In this document: positions 25,501 through 37,400 of the stretch, piece after piece | Layout: each line of letters starts with the position of its first letter | How positions within the stretch are numbered: position 1 is the stretch's first letter | Notes under the pieces: generated by a model | Told to the model about the DNA's origin: nothing | The model's database searches: none | What the model saw: only the letters and a program-made list of their open reading frames with translations | Source of the DNA: Hybos culiciformis | Lineage: Eukaryota; Arthropoda; Insecta; Diptera; Hybotidae | Assembly (NCBI GenBank): GCA_964007475.1 | Contig: OZ023273.1 | Location: 42,037,525-42,101,524, forward strand | DNA length: 64,000 bases | Direction: 5' to 3' | Program-made: the position numbers and the translations under genes

Positions 25501-28143
25501 AAGTAATTTTTTAATTGATAAGTAGGTATTAGGTTATTTTATTAAGATTATTAAATTTATTGTATTAGCACAGAAAAAACTAAACATAGACTAAAACATC
25601 TGCTTGACTAATTCCTAGTTACTCATATTAAAGTGCATTCCACGTTGTAAGTCATCAAATGTTATCATTATTTTTGAATATATGAAGTTCGTTCTTTCTC
25701 TATGACGCAGTGAATAATGCAAACATTGCTGAGACAATAATCGAATTCAAAATATCCAAACTACCCAAGAAAAAATATTTTTTGTCTTTTTAGTCGATAG
25801 TTAAAAACGTTATTTTTAAAAATTTGTATTTTATTTAACTAGTTCTTTCTACTCTTTTCAAATCAAAATTGTTTATAAAAACATTCGAATATACGAAATT
25901 AGCCCCCAATAAGTAGACAATGAAATTTAAATAATTAATTTGACTGAATTAAAGTACAATTATGATTCAAAATTATTGGAAATTGTTTTGTCTGCTTAAA
26001 TAAGATGAGTAAAATTTAAAGTAAATTACATAAACGAAAATGGTTCAAAATTCGCCTTCAAATTTATCCATCGCCTCAGTCAAGAAAGCAAAAACAGAAA
26101 AAAATATAAACATAAGTGAATAGTACCTAATTTAGATCTTTCATAAATAAATGTTGTATTATCTACTTATATTCTTCAAAATAATCTGGTAAAAACTTTT
26201 TTAATTGAGAAAAGTACAAAATTTCTCAGATATAAAATGAAAATTAAAACATTGAAGAAAAATATTTAAAAATATGAAAATATCGATAGTTTATTTCAAT
26301 CGAACCAAAAAACAAAGATAAACTTATTTTCCAGTTATTTTTACTTAACACATTAAAATTATGAATAGCCAACTGAAAATTTGTATCGCGTTCAATAAAT
26401 TGTCCCCAAGTCTATTTATGTTTTTATATGGATTATAATTTTTTTTTTATCGTAATAAATAGTCTCATAAATTATTCAATATCATATATTTATATTTACT
26501 ATAAAATTTAGAATAACTTAAAAAACTATTATCTAATTGTTATTCTATCTATTAAAGTTATAAATTACGTTCATCAAACTATAATCTACCTACCTTGTTG
26601 TACTTCAATAAACTAAATAAATAATAATAATGATTATCAATAATCAGTGATAATAATTTAAATCATTATATATCATAATACTTAAAGTAGATGATACTCT
26701 TATTTTATTATTTATATACTTTATGTATTTAACTTAGAACTAAAATATTTTATTGCATGAATAATGTGTCGCTTCAATGTTTATTTATCTAATTTTCATT
26801 TTATTTGGAAACGAAACTTAATAAAACTCTTTTTTCTTTCACAATTTGTTGATTTTTCTTAGTTAACATGTTTTAATAATTTCTGATTAGTTTCGCGTAA
26901 TTGGCGCATCAACTGGCACTAAACTGAAAGATTAGTTGAAGCCTATAGTACAGTTGGTGTGTTAATAATATGAAACTGGTCGGCAAATAAATAAACACGA
27001 GTTTAATTTTGCTTTCTTATTAAATTACAGATTTATGTACATATTTGTACGTATAGATTAATATCATTAATAAACACTAAGTATAATTAAATTTCTGTAT
27101 ACTCTAAAATTATCTTTAAAACTTTATAATTTTCTTATATATAACTAAGTACGATGTATGTACGAACATTAGAAGAAAATAAATTTTCACAAATATTTTT
27201 TTTAATACTTAATTGGTATTCAAATAAGAACTTTTTAAAATAAGAACTTTTCAAAAAAAATTTTCTTTTACTTGAAATTAGTAAATTTTGTGTTACAAAT
27301 AAAGTTTATTTATTACAAAAAATAAATGAATCAAAAATTTAATCAAAATAATTTCATAAAAAAAACTTTCTAATCCGTATGTAAGATAAAAAATTTATTT
27401 TGGTGAAACTTTTGTAATATGTATGCATTATCCACCTGCTTTGTATAAAAGTTAAATCTAAAAGAAAAAAAAAATTAAATCTGACGTAAATAAATGTAAT
27501 AAGGATTTTTATAATAATGTAATTCTAAAAGGTATACCTTACATATACTATTGTAATTGATTATAAGAATTATTGAGATTGAAACGAACACATCGATGAA
27601 TATTTTTTAAATTATTTATCATAGTTTTTGTATAAAGTATAGTATAGTACTTTATTATCATCATCCAACAACTTGCTGGCATTTCTTTCTCGTTCAATAT
27701 TTTTCACTTTAAGTGTTTCTTCAGTATTTTTAAACATCTGTAAAATATATACGAAACTAAAATACCTAAAATTTAAAATACGCTATAGACAACTATATTT
27801 TAATAATTTTAATGTTCTTGTCATTCTAAAATTAAAATAATATTTATATCGAATTTCATATATGAAATAAATGTCTAAACACTAATAAATAAATTTTGAA
27901 TTTTCTCACTTAGGATCTGTAAGAATGGCAGCCAATTTGTCAACAAATAATCAACATCATCATGCACATCATCATCATCAACAACATAATGTTCATTCAT
28001 TTGGGAATGAATGTCAACAAACAAAGCGTAATAATACAATGGTTAATACACCACAACAACAAAGATGGACAACTAATAATAATAGTAATAAAAATTACAA
28101 CAATAGCAGTAACAGCAGAAGGCAAAGCTTTCAACCTTCCTGA
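4323..28143 (+). CDS. TkR99D: Tachykinin receptor (TkR99D/DTKR type), rhodopsin-family GPCR, nine coding exons
   Basis: Plasma-membrane receptor for insect tachykinin-related peptides. Join 4323-4534, 5547-5707, 12510-12684, 14321-14527, 16621-16771, 18983-19179, 22264-22403, 23727-23774 and 27914-28143: 1521 nt, 506 residues plus TGA, with all phases consistent. Residues 1-80 are an extracellular tail with five N-x-S/T sequons. Seven membrane segments follow, with IDRY at 181-184, a likely disulfide between C158 and C235, CWLP at 317-320 and NPIIY at 358-362. The blocks [24 protein letters not shown] and [14 protein letters not shown] are closer to the Drosophila TkR99D protein as I remember it than to TkR86C. 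The C-tail is Ser/Gln/Asn/His-rich. The start is the only Met before the glycosylated tail. The introns total over 22 kb and hold several transposons. The stop at 28141 may be leaky; see the extension entry. Confidence 0.95.
5097..5237. repeat. Intron-1 inverted repeat (hairpin-forming, MITE-like)
   Basis: Two arms of about 60 bp face each other around a loop of about 15 bp. The shared core GTGTATACACAAAAACACAT occurs forwards near 5133 and as its reverse complement near 5182. Outside it the arms remain similar (ACATGTTAA and AAATTTGTTA blocks). No clear target duplication was found. It would fold into a long stem in the pre-mRNA. Confidence 0.7.
5547..5707 (+). CDS. TkR99D: Tachykinin receptor exon 2 (TM1)
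   Basis: Acceptor TTTTTTTCAG; donor GTAGGT; ends in phase 1. Codes for residues 71-124, including the membrane-proximal PWWRQ block, TM1 with [10 protein letters not shown], and the first intracellular loop [11 protein letters not shown], which is diagnostic for insect tachykinin receptors. Confidence 0.95.
5708..12509. other. Intron 2 of the tachykinin receptor gene (6.8 kb)
   Basis: Non-coding and AT-rich. Contains a short 12-bp direct repeat (TGTACATGTAGC twice near 6702-6730), the palindromic element at 8869-9486, and TA/GTAT microsatellites near 11445-11475 and 11840-11860. No further coding sequence seen. Confidence 0.7.
8869..9486. mobile_element. Palindromic non-autonomous Tc1/mariner-type element
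   Basis: A 618-bp near-complete palindrome whose ends read CACTAGGTAGAAA and its reverse complement, flanked on both sides by TATA, consistent with a TA target duplication. Each arm is about 300 bp. The motif AGTCTGCGTAC occurs twice in each arm (8883-8893 and 9000-9010; reverse complements 9313-9323 and 9462-9472), about 117 and 149 bp apart in left and right arms: an inverted-repeat/direct-repeat layout as in some Tc1-like elements. The centre near 9150-9180 is the loop. It has no coding capacity. Family assignment is inferred from the TA duplication and layout. Confidence 0.8.
12510..12684 (+). CDS. TkR99D: Tachykinin receptor exon 3 (TM2-TM3)
   Basis: Follows a 6.8-kb intron; acceptor TTTCTAG, donor GTAAGT. 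Codes for [10 protein letters not shown] in TM2, the loop [11 protein letters not shown] with the conserved TM3 cysteine (C158), and TM3 up to the Asp of the DRY motif, which is split across the intron. Confidence 0.95.
12685..14320. other. Intron 3
   Basis: AT-rich, no coding sequence; poly-T and poly-A tracts only. Confidence 0.6.
14321..14527 (+). CDS. TkR99D: Tachykinin receptor exon 4 (TM4 and second extracellular loop)
   Basis: Completes DRY, then codes for [13 protein letters not shown]4 with [11 protein letters not shown], and the second extracellular loop with C235 and EWPDG. The donor used is GTAAGG at 14528; phase with the next exon excludes the GT two bases upstream. Confidence 0.93.
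15698..16108. mobile_element. MITE with TAA target duplication (PIF/Harbinger-like)
   Basis: Terminal inverted repeats TGCGTTGTTTATAGCTA and TAGCTATAAACAACGCA are perfect over 17 bp and flanked on both sides by TAA. A 3-bp TWA duplication is typical of PIF/Harbinger elements. The 411-bp interior is A-rich and non-coding. Lies in intron 4 of the receptor gene. Confidence 0.7.
16621..16771 (+). CDS. TkR99D: Tachykinin receptor exon 5 (TM5, third intracellular loop start)
   Basis: Acceptor preceded by a long T tract. Codes for TM5 ([17 protein letters not shown]) and the loop [14 protein letters not shown] through KNKRR. Donor GTAAGT, phase 0. Confidence 0.95.
16772..18982. other. Intron 5, with a short inverted repeat
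   Basis: AT-rich, non-coding. Two inverted segments near 17032-17062 and 17103-17132 share TTCTGAAAAGT followed by a degenerate continuation, giving an imperfect hairpin of about 100 bp. No target duplication seen. Confidence 0.5.
18983..19179 (+). CDS. TkR99D: Tachykinin receptor exon 6 (TM6-TM7)
   Basis: Codes for [18 protein letters not shown] of TM6, the third extracellular loop, and TM7 ending with [16 protein letters not shown]. This is the most conserved part of the gene. Donor GTAAGA. Confidence 0.97.
19180..22263. other. Intron 6, with a microsatellite
   Basis: AT-rich, non-coding. Near 20330-20380 there is an 11-bp tandem repeat (GATTATATATA, about three copies). A SINE-like copy lies near its 3' end. 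Confidence 0.6.
21974..22035 (-). repeat. tRNA-derived SINE-like fragment, minus strand
   Basis: Read on the minus strand it shows CATGGTGCACAGCT (A-box region) followed by GGGTTTGATTCCTA (B-box-like). The same layout is seen in the copies near 932 and 41130. Boundaries are approximate and the body is diverged. Confidence 0.45.
22264..22403 (+). CDS. TkR99D: Tachykinin receptor exon 7 (helix 8 and proximal C-tail)
   Basis: Codes for [14 protein letters not shown] (helix 8 with a cysteine that could be palmitoylated) and [19 protein letters not shown]. The donor is GTACAT, weaker than the other donors of this gene; failure to splice would add GTL and then stop at a TAA. Confidence 0.93.
23727..23774 (+). 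CDS. TkR99D: Tachykinin receptor exon 8 (48-nt micro-exon in the C-tail)
   Basis: A 48-nt exon between TTTTCAAG and GTAAGT. Codes for [15 protein letters not shown], matching the SILYTCPSS block that I recall in the Drosophila receptor tail. It contains several Ser/Thr residues suited to phosphorylation by receptor kinases. Confidence 0.9.
24391..24754 (+). mobile_element. Helitron-like non-autonomous 3' end with 121-bp tandem repeats
   Basis: Three diverged tandem units of 121 bp begin with AAGTTCGTCCGATTT-like sequence (anchors 24395, 24516, 24637) and each contains CCTACCCAGC before the next unit. They are followed by a small hairpin, CCGT AGCTAAGC ACGG (24727-24742), and then CTAA at 24751-24754 followed by T. 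A short hairpin just before CTRR, inserted between A and T, is the hallmark of Helitron 3' ends. The 5' end (expected TC) was not located; related sequence extends upstream to about 24190. Confidence 0.55.
24882..25019. repeat. Small palindromic element in intron 8
   Basis: ACAACAGTCTATAACTAGAA at the left is matched perfectly by its reverse complement at the right end, and homology continues inwards through a GGGGC/GCCCC and a TTTTTGAG/CTCAAAAA block. Total length is about 138 bp. A MITE is likely; the target duplication is unclear. Confidence 0.6.
27914..28143 (+). CDS. TkR99D: Tachykinin receptor exon 9 (distal C-tail to the first TGA)
   Basis: Acceptor CACTTAG; phase agrees with exon 8. 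Codes for a low-complexity tail with His/Gln runs, TPQQQRW and Asn/Ser stretches, ending FQPS then TGA. The histidine run is encoded by CAT repeats. The frame stays open beyond the TGA. Confidence 0.88.
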
Positions 28144-28362
28144 CAAATTTTAAATAATAACACAAATATCAATAATAATAGTAACAATCATTTTAATCAA
28201 CATCAACGTACAAATACTAATTTATTGAATAATAATAAAAGTGTTAATTTTAACAATGAAGTTGAATTGCGACCATATTCACGAAATAATTTATCAGACA
28301 CATCAATTCCACCAGAAAATGATGATATTGGACCATTGAAACAAGCAAAAACTTGGATATAA
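28141..28362 (+). CDS. In-frame C-terminal extension of the tachykinin receptor behind TGA (candidate readthrough)
   Basis: Directly after the TGA at 28141-28143 the same frame stays open for 72 codons to TAA at 28360-28362. It starts QILNNNTNI, continues Asn-rich like the tail before it, and ends with a mixed, protein-like segment (LRPYSRNNLSD, IPPENDDIGPL, KQAKTWI). No insertion or deletion is needed and there is no convincing intron that would remove the TGA. UGA followed by C is a leaky context in insects. Alternatives are a recent sense-to-TGA change, a base error, or a true 3' UTR with chance openness. The extended receptor would be about 579 residues. Confidence 0.5.
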
Positions 28363-28459
28363 ATTATATTAGTATTAAAATTTTTTTTTGTTTGAAAAGC
28401 TTTAATAATATTAAATATTTTAATTTTTTTGGGTTTGAACGGTTTCACATTTTTATTTA

Positions 28460-28465
28460 AATAAA
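28460..28465 (+). terminator. Polyadenylation signal AATAAA
   Basis: A canonical AATAAA lies about 100 bp beyond the second stop (28362) and about 320 bp beyond the first, a sensible place for the receptor mRNA 3' end. AT richness makes chance hexamers common. Confidence 0.4.
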
Positions 28466-31400
28466 TTCTATTAAATTATTTTTATAATTGAAAATATTAA
28501 TTTCTGACAACTTAATGGTGAGAATAATAAAATTAAGGTTTCAGTAAATTCAATATATAATTCAAATATATATATATTATTGAAATACGCTAGTGTAAAT
28601 GACTTCAATGTATGTGGAAATAAATGATTTATTAAAGTACCAATATATTTTGCTTTAATTTCATACTTGCCTAAACAATTCAAATGGTTTACAAAAACTA
28701 TATACGGTCAATTATATATAAATACAATAATGTGAAAAAGAAAATTTCATTTTACTTTACTTATGAAAATAAATTCATAATTTTTATATATACTTTTGAA
28801 AATAATAGAGAATATTATTTATGTACATAATGTATATATTTACGTAAAAAACTTAATAAAAATTACCATCGAAATTGTGATGTGACCGTATAAAAATTTA
28901 TTTTTCCATAATCATTTTGTCCTTCATACAGCTATATTTTTCTCTCGAATCAAAATTCGAAAACATAATATAGTTATTTGATAAATTGATAAAATAATAA
29001 TATTAACCAATTTATAATATTTCAAGCAAAGAGAAAAAAAAAATAAAAATATTGAAATAAAGAATAAAGTTAATAAATTAGCCACATCTGTTCAATAGTT
29101 AATGCTTAAGGTCCATATAAAACCAAAAAAAAAAAAAAAAAAACAGATCAGATTTTTTTCTTAAATCACCCGGATTTCCCTTATTGTTTATATAAACACT
29201 TTTATGTTTTATATACACATATTATTATGTACGTATTCTTGTTTCTTTTTTTTTATGATAAAAAATAATTCAGACTTGTAAATAATAATTCAGATTTTTT
29301 TTTGTTTTTTTTTTTTGGGGTTTTGGAAAGTTTACGAAAAAAATCTATTTTTTTTTTTGTTTATTTTTTGAATAAAAATAAAATATGAAAAAAAAAAAAA
29401 TTGTTTACTAAGTACATAATATAATGTAAATATAAGTTTGGAATAAAATAAAAATAAAAGTCTATGTATGATATTAATTCCAGTTGATTGAATGTTCATT
29501 TTTATTTCCAGTTTATAATATTTGTTTTTTTTTCAATGAGTAAATACTATATAGATATTCATCAGAACATAAATACATAAAGAAAACTAAAAATTATCTT
29601 CTTCATTCATTTTGTGATAAGATAAATCAATCAATTTTGTCTTTATAACATTTTGTAAATTATTGCAAAGAAATTGAAAAAGAAATAATAATTTCTCGGA
29701 CAATAAAATAAATAATTGAAGCTAGAAAAAAACAAAAAAAGAAAAGAGTTCCATTTACAGAAAATTATAATTATTTTTGTTTTTATTTTGATTTCATTAT
29801 ATATATACAATACAAACATTTAAATTGATTGATGAAGATTATGTCAAAAGCAAATAATCAGATTTGAAGCAGAGGAATAATAATAAATAGTGATTTCTGA
29901 CTTTGAGAAATAATGTAACCAAATTGAACTTCAGAGAAATATTTTCTGTTTGAAATGAAGAAAAAAACTATTTGCTGTTTGCATTTTGTGTTAAATTTTC
30001 GATTTAATTTGAAGGAATAAAAAATGTATTTTACTGATTCATCTCTAGAGAACTATTGAAGCAATATTGATGCGAAGGAAATTGTAGGAACTAACAATAT
30101 AAAACTGATTGCGAAGATAAACATAATAGAGTTGACTTCTTTCGATGTTCGGTTACAGGGTTCGTTTCCAAATCCGCATCTGTTTGGAATTTGTCTCAAT
30201 TAAGTCTTACTGTACAGTTTTTTTTCTTCAAACAGAATATTTTAAGTAATTATTTAAAAATTTCTTAACATATATGAATTAAAGCTGATAAGCTAATAAT
30301 TTTATTACGAAAAAAACTTGAGAAAATTTAAGCAAATAATTTTTTCAACAAGAAATTATAACATAAAATCCTATTTACTGCTATATGAATTGTGGCTCCT
30401 TATGTAGTTATAATCTTTTAGACGTTTATCGATTTTTAATCAATCATATTTGCAAAGAAAAAAAATTTAATTGTTGTCATGTTAAAAATTTTTAGTATGT
30501 TGTGTTGTGGTCTGTTTCTTTTAAATTTCTTTTTTCTTTAATCTTTAGGATCGGTATTTATTATTAATTAATTTTTGAAAAATTTGTAGATACTAGGTAG
30601 GTTTTATCTTTAAAAAATTATATCGTTATGATGAATTAGATTTTCTAAAGCTGAAGATTCTAGAAGTAATAGAATAATAAAATTGTTCCAAACAGAAATT
30701 ATTCCTTATAACGTGATAAGACAGAATTTTTTTTGTAAACTTTATTTTCATGTTTAGAAACAAACAGAACCAATGAAGCGATTTTTCACAAAAAATATAT
30801 AGAATTTTTTGGAGCAAGGGGCAATTTCCTCGATGAATTCTTCGCTTCCTTCTGATTAAAAAGTCATCGAGGAAATAAAGATAAGCGATATCATCTTAGT
30901 AGAAAGTTAAAAGAAAAGACCTAATTTTTATCTGTTCTAATTTTCTGTAAAAATTAACCTATAATTTATATTGCTTTTGAAAATTTGGAATCAAATGAGA
31001 AATGACATAAATTAAGTTAAAGCATAGATTAAAAATACACAAAGATTTAGATCTTCATACAACATTTTATTCAACATTTTTGGTATTTTTATGTACGTTG
31101 TAATAACATCATAGGAGTCATTTCATGACAACAGGACTGTAAATAAGAAAGTCATTGCTACCGTCTATTTTGTTCTGATAAATTTCTTCGATGACGACCT
31201 GCTTTCATCGATATTAACGTGAGGAGGAATGCAATTATTTTGGTATAATATTTAGAAAAAAAATCTATCGAGTTGCTGCACAAGTACTGTCTCTCCCAGC
31301 TACATGTTTATACATAAGTATGTATTACTATTATATTAATGGTTTTGTTAAAATCCATGAAAAAATAATAAATTTTCCAATGAAAAACTATAAATAAATT

Positions 31401-34400
31401 TGTTTTATAATAAAGTTTTGAAAATTTTTCAACCATAAACCAATTATGTTTTAATATTTTTTTGGTTCAATTTGACTATGTTTTTCTATTAAATAATGTC
31501 AGACGTTGAATAAACATTTTTTCCTCATCATATTGAGCGTGAAATTTTTTTTCGTTTTTAAACATTGAATTAATCTTCTTTTTTTTTTGTGAAATTTTAC
31601 TGTATTTTTAAATAAATAAAATAAGCAATCAAATATACATAAATAATAAATGTTGGATTGCGTTTTAGATTGATGTAAAAAAAAAGGTATTTAGCATATA
31701 GTATAGAAGTTACAAGGGGGTTAATGGCGATGATTATTATAATTGCGGCTTAGTCAAAAGTGTACCTACTAGTACCTCGCAATTATCCAATATTTGTTGT
31801 TCATCTGTGAAGAATTTATTAAGAATCAGATTTAATAGATTTATTCGATAAAAACAAAAATTGTTAATTAATTTTCCATCTATAATTTTCCAGCTATAAC
31901 TTTCCAGCTTTAATTATATAAAATCAAAAAATTCACGACCTTCGATGAGACTCGCTTTCTTACAGCACCTATAAAGTGTCAATAATAGAAAACGTTTTTC
32001 ATCTCTGCACTATGACCCAAGTCAAATGTTGTGTATTTCTCAATGTTTTAATTTAAACAAACATGTTTTAAAAATGAGTAAACTTTAAATAATTATTAAT
32101 TGTTTTTCCTTTTTTTTTTTCACGAAAAAAAAAGGATTATTTAATTTTCCGCAAAAAAGAAAAGTTATTTAAAAAAAAAGAAAGGAAAACGAGTTATCCT
32201 TATTGTTGGAAAAAATGGTTACCCAACAGGAAAAAAAAATGAAAAGAAAAAAATATTTTTTAATTACACGATTTTATTATTTAAATATGTACTAAAAAGA
32301 GGAAAATAAAATATAATTTCTTAATCGAAGAAAATAATTTTTTTGTTGACCTGCATAATATTCAACTAAAATTAAAATCGTGGCTTCGAAAACAAAGATT
32401 AATATTCGTTTTATGAAAACCCCACGATTTTAATTTTAGGTGTAAGAAAATTATTTACTTGGATTTGGAAATTATATTGAGTTTTATCTTTTCTTTTTAG
32501 TACTATTTTTTTGTAAATTAAATTTTTTAAAATTTTTTTTTAATCAATACAATTAACTTTTGTTTACGCTTTGCTTTCTTGAATTCATTATATGTAATAC
32601 TTTAACTTGAGATTATAAAATCTTTTCTTGCAAATGCACTTAGTGAATGTGAACTTTCAATTATATTTTGACTAACTTCCTCCTAAACGATTATTTTGAA
32701 ATTTTGTATCCAAGTTACTCAAAGTTGAAAACTCCGGATATTTTAATTTGTCGGTAATGTTGTTTAAATTTGTTATTATTTACCGAGTAAATTGTATTAC
32801 CGACGAGCTGAAGTTCATGGAATTTTGTATTTTCACCGAAAATAAGGTTCTGTGTAAAAATTCGCTCAAGAGTTGCAAAATTTAAATCAAATAAACGGAG
32901 AAACAAAGTTTCTGGTCTTAAATAAAACCGTCTAAAAATGAGGTATATTTATTATCAACATACATAAAGAGTGTAACAAAATAAAAACAATAATAACAAT
33001 GAAAGTATTAAATATATCCTGTTGTTATTTTATGAAATAATGTTATATAAATTAATTCTTTTTTAAATCCTTTTAAAACAAATCAGAAAAAAAGGTTGTT
33101 TTTTTATATAAGAAGAGTAGTAGGTATACGATTTGTTTTTATTTATTTAATTTTATTGTATAAACTTTTTTTTTTACTTAATATAAATAAATGTATATAC
33201 AGTATTTATTTATAAACATATTATATAAAACATAATGTAATATAATATCTAATATATATGTATATATATATATAATATATATATATATTTTTTTTTAAAT
33301 TTTTGTTCATTTTTTATTGTTATTTATTTTTAATTTTCTTGAAATTTATTTTTGTAAGTAGGAAATGAAAATTTAGTTAGAAGAGGTCCAACATAAAATG
33401 CAATTCATTGCCTAGAAACTGGAAATGTTCAAATGCAGCCAGAGAAAACGACCCGGTTGCAATGTCATTTTAAATAGAAGGGTACATTTTTTGAGAAAAT
33501 TACATAATAAAAGATGTGTACATCTAACGTCTGTCAAAGTTTCAAGTATCAATTGCTGTTATTTGCTGAAAAATCGAAACTTGTTTTTTTGCAAATCTTC
33601 CAAAATATTTCTGGAAAAAAATCTTAAAGTCTATTTTTCTCCAAATTAGGTTTTTTGTAGTTTCGTGATTTAAGTATGAATCCGACGATATAATATGTGC
33701 ATAACAGGAAGTTTAATAAGACAACTTGTGAGTTACACTTTACAGAAGTAAAAAACAAAAAAAATCTTCTCGAAGTTATTACAAAATCTTAAATGCAACT
33801 TTTTAAATTGGTTTAAGTTTTTTTTTTTCTTATATTGTTCAAAAGAAAATTTATGTAACACTTTTTTCTTTTTTTTGTAAACATGTAAACAATAGAATTT
33901 TATTTTTGTTTGTGTACATTTCAAGAGAGATGATTATAAAAGGGACATAAAAGTTTAAAGAAGAAATTATTGAAATAAATCTCAGTTTTCAATATGATCA
34001 AAGGAATTCCAATCAATCGATTCTAATAATAATGGGCTTTTTATTATTATTTCTTTTTTTGGAAAATTTAATAGAAAATTTTAGGTGAAAATTTTTAATA
34101 ATTCAAGTAATTTCCATCACAGAATTCTATAGTTATTATTTCATTATCAAAGTAAGTACCAGTGTTAATATAAATGAAACCTAAGCCATTAAATGTTTTA
34201 ATTAGTTTTTGTTGTAAGTCGAGTCAGCAGCATATAGGTATGTAGAATCACGCTAATGAATACGAAGCTTTAAAATGTCCTTTATAAAAAGAGAAATAAC
34301 ACAAATTATTACATAACTTGTACGAATAGCCTAATTTTGTATCCTATGTAACTAACTCAAAATTAAAATTATACTAATAAATGAATTTAAATTTGTATCC

Positions 34401-37400
34401 AATAATTTGTGGTTTGCATGACAATTTATTCAACACGTATATTTTCAAAATGAAAATATTATATTTTTGTGAAAATAAACAAAAAAAACATTAATAATAG
34501 AATTACACAAGAAGACGACATGGTCATCAAAATAACCTTAAAGTATGCATAAAGTCAAACTGAGCACTATAAAACAAAAAAAAATTAAGAAAATCTAAAA
34601 AGGAAACAAAAGATAGAAAGTCTAAGCATTATTTTGTGATAAAAAGATTTGATGATTATGGATCTTTTGAGATTTTCTAACAGATTGTTGTTATTTATTT
34701 TTTTTAGTTTTTTTCTTATATACATATTCATTCATTCTTTTTTTAAAGATATTTTCTGCATAAAAAAATATATACATACTTTTTTTTTTGAGCACGTAAT
34801 ATTTTTCCAGGAAATTTATTCCCTTTAATTCAAAATATTTTTGTCAACAAACATAAATATTTTGTATGTTGTTTACGTTTTCCATAAATTTTTCTCCTTT
34901 TTCTTTATGATACCCCAAAGCCTTTTGACATATAAATAAAATTTAAATTCTGTTCATGGAGTACCAAAAAAAAAAAAAGGATATAATTTTTAGATCTAAA
35001 AAGTAACCAATAATTTCATATTTTGTCCCAAAAAAAAATAAAAATTAAATAAAAAAGACCAATACCTTAATAATAAATCAAATGATGAAAAATTTCTGTT
35101 ATGATTTTAATTTTGAAAAGATGCCGGTGTTTAACTATACTTAAAGGTAGAGACTAGAGAACAAGCAACGTGATAGTATAGTAGGGTCCAAAAATGTCAA
35201 AAATCCTTAATCGTTGATAATTTTTTTTTATTTTAATGTTCTTAATGTCTAGTATTTTATACGTAATTGTCAACACTAGATATGTAAAAAAAATTAATTT
35301 TCTTCTAAATTTTCCTTAATAATCTAATTTATAAAAATATCTAAAATACAATTTGGGTCATTGAAATAAAATTTTAATAAAATTTTTATTTTATTTAGTA
35401 TAAAAAAATTTTTTGGTTGCGTGTATCTTCTGTGCGATAAGTAATCTATTATTCAAATAGGCCATTAAATTGCTATAAAATAAATAGATTTTACAAATAA
35501 ATAGTATATAGGTATTTAATTTTTGATAGCAACAAAAAAAACTTTTTCATTTTATAGGCAAGCTCTACCACGAATTGGATAAGTAATCGATACCATTCAT
35601 GTGAAAATAAAGAATGAGAAATATTATAAAAATATTAAAAATAGCCGGAAGTTTGAAGGAAATTATTCACTTTAAAATATACATATATTTTTGGGGCTTC
35701 AAAAATTTGTGGAAACAAATAAAATTTTTCCTAACATTTTTATTCCCACCTAAAATTATAATGTTCTTTTAATTGTATTTTATGCGGTTATAATAAGTTT
35801 TTTAGCATTCTTAATAAAGAAAATATTTATGATTGCCTAACATTTTCCGTAGGTGATGAAAATAGGGATTTCAAAATATCTTTACAGTTGTCTTAAATTT
35901 CTTTCGAAATTCAAAACTTATAAACATGGCGTTTAAATTAATATACCTGATGTATATAAAAAATCCAATGTTTTAGAGAAAAAAAGAAGAATTAGTTAGG
36001 AGAAACTAGAAGGCAATTTGTTGAAAAAAAACTCAATAAGAACTGAAAAGGTTATTAAACTTATTGGAAGTAGTTCAATAAGTAAATTTTTTACTAACTC
36101 AGGAATAAGTATCTCTTAAGGTTTCAGATATTAAATACAAGTTTTGTTAGAAATTTAATTAATTTTAGGTTTATTTATCAAAGCAAAATTTATAAAGGTA
36201 AATTTATTGAACAAATTTGAAAGTTTAATGGAATATTTTTATCTAAATTAATTCAAGATATTCAAGAATATTATTGCAATATTCATTTAATAACAAAGAT
36301 AATGCAATTTTTTGTGTATATATATTCTCCTCATTTTACAGCATGAAAAGAAACACATGATTCTGGGAATACATTACCTAATACAATTATCTTTTAAATT
36401 TAAACTATTAAGAAAACATTTAGTTTTTACTGCAAAAAATATTCCAATTTAATAAATTTTCTCTAATAAACTTCTACATTTAGGTCTGCAGCTTTAATTT
36501 TGTTGGTAATATTTATATATTTCCTTATAATGAATGTGAACTGAAGCTACATCTGCATGGTATAAGAAAAATTTAATTTATTTAATTGAATGATATCATA
36601 AACGACAGTTTTTTGCAAACAATATTTTTCAGCATACTTATGATTATTTCGTCTTTAGCTCTCAAAAAAAAAAAGTATCATTAAATTATGTAGATATTGA
36701 TTTCTTCTTGCTTCTGATTCTGACCAATAATTTAAAAGAAGTGTTCTTTTTTTGAATATTGACTGCATTGACTTATAGTTTTTGAACAAATTCCACACAA
36801 AAATGTAATCCCGTTTCGTCCAAAAAACATTTTATATTTTTCATTTTTTCGTCAGTTTGCGAATTCCAATGTCTAAATTTGGGAATCATTATAGATTAAA
36901 ATTAGAATAAATAATACAAGGAATATAAGTTTATATTCCCAAAGTTATAGCTCATTTAGTTTTGACTGAGTTTGTTTTAAATTTAAAATTCATGTTTTTC
37001 TTCAACCTACATCAAATATTTTCATACCGAAAGCGTTAAAAAACAATATCTCTTCATCTATATTATATTATATATGGTAAAACATAAAAATAATCATAAT
37101 CATTCTTTGATAATATATTTCTTTTTGTGTACTAAAGAAATCCTTCTAACAATCTATTTTTATTTCCATTTCTATAATGATAATGGAAAATCTTTTACTG
37201 ATTTATATTGAACAATTTTTTTTTCAGTAAATAATAAAGGATATAGACTCTTTTAATCGAAATCATTTCTTTTATGAGAAAAGGTACAAAGACACCTAAA
37301 TTGTATTGAAAATAGTAACTGAAAGACTCAGATCCCGTGTGATAATGGACATTATTCTTAAATGAAAAGCCATAACAATTTTGTTTTTTTTTTGTTCATT

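Larger units (their letters stand above)
23775..27913. other. Intron 8 of the receptor gene
   Basis: AT-rich, non-coding apart from the Helitron-like fragment and the small palindrome listed separately. The rest (about 25020-27913) shows no feature that I can support. Confidence 0.6.
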
